Of a DNA stretch of 64,000 nucleotides, positions 60,198 to 64,000 are shown one piece after another. The stretch comes from Microbacterium stercoris. GTDB taxonomy: Bacteria; Actinomycetota; Actinomycetes; Actinomycetales; Microbacteriaceae. The stretch covers positions 434,001 to 498,000 of the forward strand of contig NZ_JAGFOA010000002.1 of NCBI RefSeq assembly GCF_017592545.1, in the 5' to 3' direction. Position numbers and translations under genes: made by a program. Numbering within the stretch: position 1 is the stretch's first letter; each line of letters starts with the position of its first letter. Below the pieces are notes generated by a model. That model worked only from the letters and a program-made list of their open reading frames with translations, did no database searches and was not told the DNA's origin.

Positions 60198-62312
60198 TCA
60201 GAGGAGACTGCAGGCGTCGGCTGTGATGAGCTCGTCGAGCCGCGCCTCCACCGTCTGGCCCTGGCTGGTGAGCGTCACCACCGCCTGGTGCACGTGCTTG
60301 ACACCCTCTTCGGTGAAGACCACCTCGGCGGTGCCGTCGGCCGGGAACATGCCCGTCGCCACCTGCTCGCGTCCGTTGGCGCGCGGGTCGAGCACGATGC
60401 GGTAATCGGCGCCCGCGGGCCCCGTGAAGCCGATGACGTATTCGTCGTCGCCGAGCAGATCCACCCGGCAGTAAGAGGCCATGTCGACGAGCGCGACCGG
60501 GTTGCTCGGCGCGGTCGGCGTGGGGGAGGGAGAGGGCGTCGGGGTGGGCTCCGCGATGGGGCCCGGAGTGGGCTCTGCCGTCGGCTCGGGGGTGGGCTCG
60601 GGCGTGGGATCGACGGTCGGCTCCGGCGTCGGGGTCGGCTCCGGGGTGGCGGTCGGCTCGGGGCCGGGGGTCGGCTCGGGCGAGGCGGGCGGCGCGGGCG
60701 GGAGCAGCTCGTCGCGCAGGCTCCACAGACCGGTCAGCGGGTGCGTGGCGATTCCCTGCGTGCTGTGCACGTAACGCACCTCGAGCGTGACGTCGTCGAG
60801 CACCTGAGCCCGCGAGAGCGTGAAGTACAGGGTGCCGCGTCCGGCGCCGTCGAGCGTCGTCCGCGTCAGCGCCGAGAACGAGGCGAGCTTCACGGCGAGC
60901 GGGACGCCGGACGAGAGACCGCGGCCGCCCGATCCGTCCGATCCGATCGCGTACACCTCCACGGCCTCGCCGGGTTGGCCGACGACCCGCATCACGACCG
61001 AGCCGTCGGACTGACCGCGCGCCGACACGACCTGGATGCGGTCCATGACCTGGGCGATCGTGGCGGGAGGAGTGAGCGTGGGGCGCGGGGCCGGCGTCGC
61101 GGGGCGCTCAGGCGAGGGGGTGGGAGTGGGCGAGGGGCTGGCCTCGGGATCGGTCGCCTGCTGCGTGCTGTCGACCAGCTCCTGCGAGGCCTCGACGTCG
61201 GCGGCGGGCGCCCCGGCCCGATCCGAGGCGCTCTGCGAGAACGCCTCGCTCGCTCCGCCCGGGAGGAATCCGAGTGATCCGGCGACCGCCGCCGCCGCCA
61301 CCGCGACCGCGAGCACGCCGGCGGCGATCAGGCCGCCCAGCGTGAAGGTCGAACTGCCGCCGGGGCTCGATCCGGGGCCGCCGGCCGCGCCGCTCGCCGC
61401 GACGCCGGCGCCGCCCGCCGCGACGCCGGCGCCGCCCGCCGCGACGACCGCGCCCTCGACGAGGCCGCTCGGCATCGCGGCGAGCGCGACCGCGGCCGCG
61501 TCGTCGCGCTGCAGCGACGCGAGATAGGCGGCCGTGGCCGAGACGCCGATCGTGATGGGAAGCAGCACGAGTGCCAGACGGCTGCCGACCTCCTGCGCCT
61601 CGCCGGCGATGATGGTGCACCGCGCGCAGTCGCGCAGGTGGTCGTCGAGGCGCTGCCGGTTGCGCGCACCGAGGTTGCCTCGGGTGTGCGCGCCGAGGTG
61701 CTCGATCGTCCACTGGCAGTCGGAGCCGTCGGCCACCGCATTCAGGTGCGCCTGGATCCACGCCTCACGCAGGCCCTCGCGCGCACGGAAGGCCAGCTGC
61801 GCGACGGCGACGGGCTTCATCCCCAGCAGCGGCGCGACCTGGGCGGGCTTGAGCTGCTCGATCTCGGTGTACCAGAGCACCTCCTGCCAGCGTGTGGGAA
61901 GGCTGCGGAAGGCGGTGGTGGTGAGGCTCCGGTCGAGCGCCGCGAGGGTCGCCTCCTCGGTGCTCTCCGGATCCTCGACCGCGTCGAGCTCGTCGATCGC
62001 CGACTCCTTCGACGCGCGCCCCCAGGCGGCGGCGGTGTTGCGGATCGACGTGAAGAGGTAGGCGCGGAAGGAACCGGACGGGCCGCCGCCCTTCTGGATC
62101 GCCTGGAAGATGCGCGCGTACGCCTCCTGCACAAGATCATCCGGATCGATCGAGCTCGTCACCGATCGGGCCACGACGATGCCGGAGCGGTAGTGGCGCG
62201 TCCAGAGCTCGCCGAAGGCGGCGACGTCGCCCGAGCGCGAACGCAGCACGAGGTCGGCGTCGGGCGCCGCCTCGTCGGCGTCAGCCGCGTCGGGAAGATC
62301 GTGCATCGTCAT
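60198..62312 (-). CDS. ECF sigma factor fused to zinc-finger anti-sigma and extracytoplasmic domains
   Basis: This 704-residue protein combines a sigma factor with its own membrane sensor. Residues ~20-185 are an ECF sigma factor (sigma2 DPDDLVQEAYARIF at 56-69, sigma4 from about 130). Residues ~198-235 are an anti-sigma zinc finger ending HLRDCARC (Hx3Cx2C, His225 to Cys232). Hydrophobic segments at ~246-264 and ~325-350 follow, then a Pro/Thr-rich stretch, an extracytoplasmic domain at ~400-540, a PTPEPT repeat stalk and a C-terminal domain with two cysteines. This resembles the actinobacterial ECF groups with fused anti-sigma and outer domains. No clear ribosome binding site. Confidence 0.88.
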   Translation of the reverse strand: MTMHDLPDAADADEAAPDADLVLRSRSGDVAAFGELWTRHYRSGIVVARSVTSSIDPDDLVQEAYARIFQAIQKGGGPSGSFRAYLFTSIRNTAAAWGRASKESAIDELDAVEDPESTEEATLAALDRSLTTTAFRSLPTRWQEVLWYTEIEQLKPAQVAPLLGMKPVAVAQLAFRAREGLREAWIQAHLNAVADGSDCQWTIEHLGAHTRGNLGARNRQRLDDHLRDCARCTIIAGEAQEVGSRLALVLLPITIGVSATAAYLASLQRDDAAAVALAAMPSGLVEGAVVAAGGAGVAAGGAGVAASGAAGGPGSSPGGSSTFTLGGLIAAGVLAVAVAAAAVAGSLGFLPGGASEAFSQSASDRAGAPAADVEASQELVDSTQQATDPEASPSPTPTPSPERPATPAPRPTLTPPATIAQVMDRIQVVSARGQSDGSVVMRVVGQPGEAVEVYAIGSDGSGGRGLSSGVPLAVKLASFSALTRTTLDGAGRGTLYFTLSRAQVLDDVTLEVRYVHSTQGIATHPLTGLWSLRDELLPPAPPASPEPTPGPEPTATPEPTPTPEPTVDPTPEPTPEPTAEPTPGPIAEPTPTPSPSPTPTAPSNPVALVDMASYCRVDLLGDDEYVIGFTGPAGADYRIVLDPRANGREQVATGMFPADGTAEVVFTEEGVKHVHQAVVTLTSQGQTVEARLDELITADACSLL
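61399..61440. repeat. 21-bp tandem repeat inside the sigma-fusion gene, two copies
   Basis: Two identical 21-bp units beginning GCGACGCCGGCGCC encode the GGAGVAA repeats that link the membrane segments. It is a likely site of copy-number change. Confidence 0.75.
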
Positions 62313-62684
62313 GGATGTCGGAACTCTGCTTCGGAGTCGAGGTCGCCGGATCCGCTGCGGATCCGACTAGGGTGATCCGGGCTCGATTCGGGCGAGGCGC
62401 GCGGATTGCACTCCATTCTGACCCCACGCCACCCTCGAGTGCCACCGGAAAGCCCCGCTTTTCGGGGTTTTCTGTGCTGACCGCGTCCAACCTGAAGATC
62501 TGCGAAAGAACTCTCAGGAGTCGCGTAATAGCTCGCACCCGCGAGCGTCTCATCAGGTGAGAGCACATCTTGCCGGCGCCGCGGAACTCGGGGGAGGGGC
62601 GCGGAGCCGGCGGGAGAGCCGAGGGAACCCCTCCGGCTCGCGGGGGGCTCGGGAGGATCTCCGTGGAGGGCTCCCGAGCCTCCT
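62313..62684. other. 372-bp intergenic region between the two sigma-fusion genes
   Basis: No gene is seen. It holds a hairpin CGGATCC-GCTG-CGGATCC-like near 62347-62365, a second hairpin CCCCG-CTTTT-CGGGG at 62453-62467 followed by TTTT on the plus strand, and the terminator at 62646-62680. The promoter of the gene at 62312 should lie here but no clear -35/-10 pair was found. Confidence 0.6.
62646..62680 (-). terminator. Terminator of the repeat-domain gene
   Basis: Perfect 10-bp arms GGCTCGGGAG / CTCCCGAGCC with further pairing GGAG/CTCC inside, 4 bp after the stop on the minus strand. Confidence 0.75.
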
Positions 62685-64000
62685 TCATTCCGCGAGGGCG
62701 TCGCTCGCAGCGCCGGCCGCCGGCACGGCGGCCTCTGCAGGCTCCGTCTGGTCGGGCTCGACGACGGGCGGTGCCGGGGCGGGGGGCACGTGCGGCGCGG
62801 GCGCGGCCTTCGCAGTGCCGAACAGCGAGCCGAGGAGCGGTGAGCCGACCCGGAGGCCTCGGGAGTCGAGTGCGACGCCGAGCACATCGCCCAGCACCTT
62901 GGCGTCGATCGAGAGCCCACCCGATCCGGCATCCGCGCCGAGCCCGAGCACGTCGGGGAGGGCCTCGACTTCGACGGTGATGCCGTGGTGGTCCACGCCC
63001 AGTCCGACCTGGGCGACGTCGCCTGCGGCCACCTCGGCGCCCGCGCCATCGGATCCGAGCTCGGCATCGGCGGCCACCAGGCCGGAGGCGAGGTCGGCGT
63101 CGAGCGCGACGCGCTCCTTCGAGACCTCCGCGCGGACGTCGACGAGGTCGGCGAGCACCTCGGCGTCGAGCGCGACGCCCGCTTCGTCGAGTTCGAGGTG
63201 CACGTCGGCCAGGTCGCCTGCACGGACGTCGGCGGAGACCCCGTTCGAGTCGATCGAGGCGCCGACGTCGACCACATCCTCGATCAGGGCGACATCGAGC
63301 CCCGCACCGTCTCGGCCGACGTGCGCGCCGACCTCGGCCAGCGTGTCGAGTACCTCGGCGTCGACCTCGAGGCCCGTGTCGTCGGCCCCGATCCGCACGT
63401 CGGTCGCCGCCCCCGCATCGAGGCCGATCTGGATCGCGGGGGTGCGGGGAGTCGGGGTATGGGGAGCCAGGAGGCGCGGAGCCGGCGTGCGGGGCGTCTC
63501 GACGGCGACGGGGGCGTCGGCCGGCGCGGCCTCTTCCTCCGCGGCGGGGCGGGTGTCCAAGAGGATCGTTATGGCCGAGACGGAGGGCAGCGCGGCCGGA
63601 TCGACCGCGGGCACGGTCTCGGCGTCGAGCTCGCTGGGGACGACGAATGCGCCGGGGACGGCCGGAGCGTCATGCGGTGCGACGGTCTCGCCCGTCGTCG
63701 CGACCGTGTCGGCACTCGCCGCTGGGGCGTCCGACACGGCGGCGCCGGCCTGCTCGGCGGTCGCGATGCTGGGCACGAAGCCGGTGGCGACGATCGCGCT
63801 CGCCGCGCCGACGGTCGACATCCCGGCGCCCACCAGCCCGCCCAGCGAGCCCGATCCGGCTCCTGCGGCGACGCCCGCCGCGCCGGCGCCCGATCCCGAG
63901 GCTCCCGCGCCGATCGCCCAGGGCGGCATCGTCGCGGCGGCGCCGCCGCCCACGACGATCGCGCCCTCGACGAGCTCGGCGGGCAGGGCGGCGAGCGCCA
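62685..64000 (-). CDS. Repeat-domain protein, probably the C-terminal part of a second ECF sigma fusion (truncated by window)
   Basis: The frame is open to the window edge, so the N-terminus is missing. The first visible residues ALAALPAELVEGAIVVGGG closely match ALAAMPSGLVEGAVVAAGG of the neighbouring sigma fusion, just after its anti-sigma domain, so this is probably a paralogue whose sigma part lies outside the window. It continues with a Gly/Ala-rich hydrophobic region, a Pro-rich linker, and nine repeats of about 22 residues (DNA ~62817-63398) alternating hydrophobic and acidic residues, likely a beta-solenoid outside the cell. It ends in an Ala/Pro tail without a sorting motif. Confidence 0.75.
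   Translation of the reverse strand, partial: ALAALPAELVEGAIVVGGGAAATMPPWAIGAGASGSGAGAAGVAAGAGSGSLGGLVGAGMSTVGAASAIVATGFVPSIATAEQAGAAVSDAPAASADTVATTGETVAPHDAPAVPGAFVVPSELDAETVPAVDPAALPSVSAITILLDTRPAAEEEAAPADAPVAVETPRTPAPRLLAPHTPTPRTPAIQIGLDAGAATDVRIGADDTGLEVDAEVLDTLAEVGAHVGRDGAGLDVALIEDVVDVGASIDSNGVSADVRAGDLADVHLELDEAGVALDAEVLADLVDVRAEVSKERVALDADLASGLVAADAELGSDGAGAEVAAGDVAQVGLGVDHHGITVEVEALPDVLGLGADAGSGGLSIDAKVLGDVLGVALDSRGLRVGSPLLGSLFGTAKAAPAPHVPPAPAPPVVEPDQTEPAEAAVPAAGAASDALAE

Noticed and set aside
62453..62471. Hairpin followed by TTTT on the plus strand
   Set aside because: No plus-strand gene ends there, so calling it a terminator is not supported; noted only within the intergenic description.

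Overview
The window is a chromosomal segment of a very G+C-rich actinobacterium. Leaderless promoters of the form TANNNT directly before ATG/GTG, an actinobacterial secE-nusG-rplK-rplA order, abundant GGATCC-containing hairpins and the gene repertoire all point to Microbacteriaceae, most likely Microbacterium or a close relative. Species cannot be told from the sequence.

Layout. 1-5.4 kb: the end of an MFS transporter, then a rhamnose-type sugar ABC operon (ATPase, two permeases, binding lipoprotein) behind a LacI-type operator. 5.4-14.3 kb: DEAD-box helicase, LacI regulator, a GH13 alpha-glucosidase and a divergent malEFG-type importer whose shared control region carries two matching operators. 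14.3-19.1 kb: a GntR regulator and an iron-siderophore uptake locus (two permeases and an ATPase divergent from a binding lipoprotein) with a DtxR/IdeR-type iron box. 19.16-21.65 kb: a compact accessory island, lower in G+C to the eye, bounded by an 18-bp direct repeat of the yajQ 3' end. It holds an excisionase-like HTH gene, two unknown genes, a zinc-ribbon DUF4145 (HEPN-related) gene and a small Cas2/VapD-like gene. I regard this as the best candidate for an undescribed system here.

21.6-38 kb: housekeeping genes (yajQ, two FBP/EF-G-binding zinc-finger paralogues, tRNA-Tyr, -Thr and -Met, inositol monophosphatase, M23 peptidase, amino-acid permease, zinc alcohol dehydrogenase, TSUP permease, malate dehydrogenase, methyltransferase, MaoC pair with murB, aminotransferase, an acyl-CoA ligase-like enzyme and an atypical thiolase). 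38-41.8 kb: tRNA-Trp, secE, nusG, a TetR gene, rplK and rplA. 41.8-49.7 kb: acylphosphatase, a lysE/lysG-type exporter and regulator pair, an orphan YqaJ-type nuclease, and a minus-strand amidohydrolase / isochorismatase / DoxX-MFS fusion / MarR cluster. 49.8-51 kb: L10 leader, rplJ, rplL. 51-54.7 kb: an alpha-glucoside-type ABC importer. 54.8-60.2 kb: DUF305 and DUF3105 membrane proteins, an MFS drug transporter, a PAP2 phosphatase and a HerA-like DUF853 ATPase. 60.2-64 kb: a long ECF sigma/anti-sigma/extracytoplasmic fusion and, upstream of it, the C-terminal part of what looks like a second such fusion, ending in a tandem-repeat domain and cut by the window edge.

The carbohydrate importers, the alpha-glucosidase and the LacI regulator suggest a life on plant or soil oligosaccharides. 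Much regulation is visible: LacI operators, an iron box, a MarR-type palindrome, about a dozen leaderless promoters, a ribosomal leader, and an 80-bp palindromic repeat present twice between convergent genes. All functions are inferred from reading the translated sequence; no database search was run.
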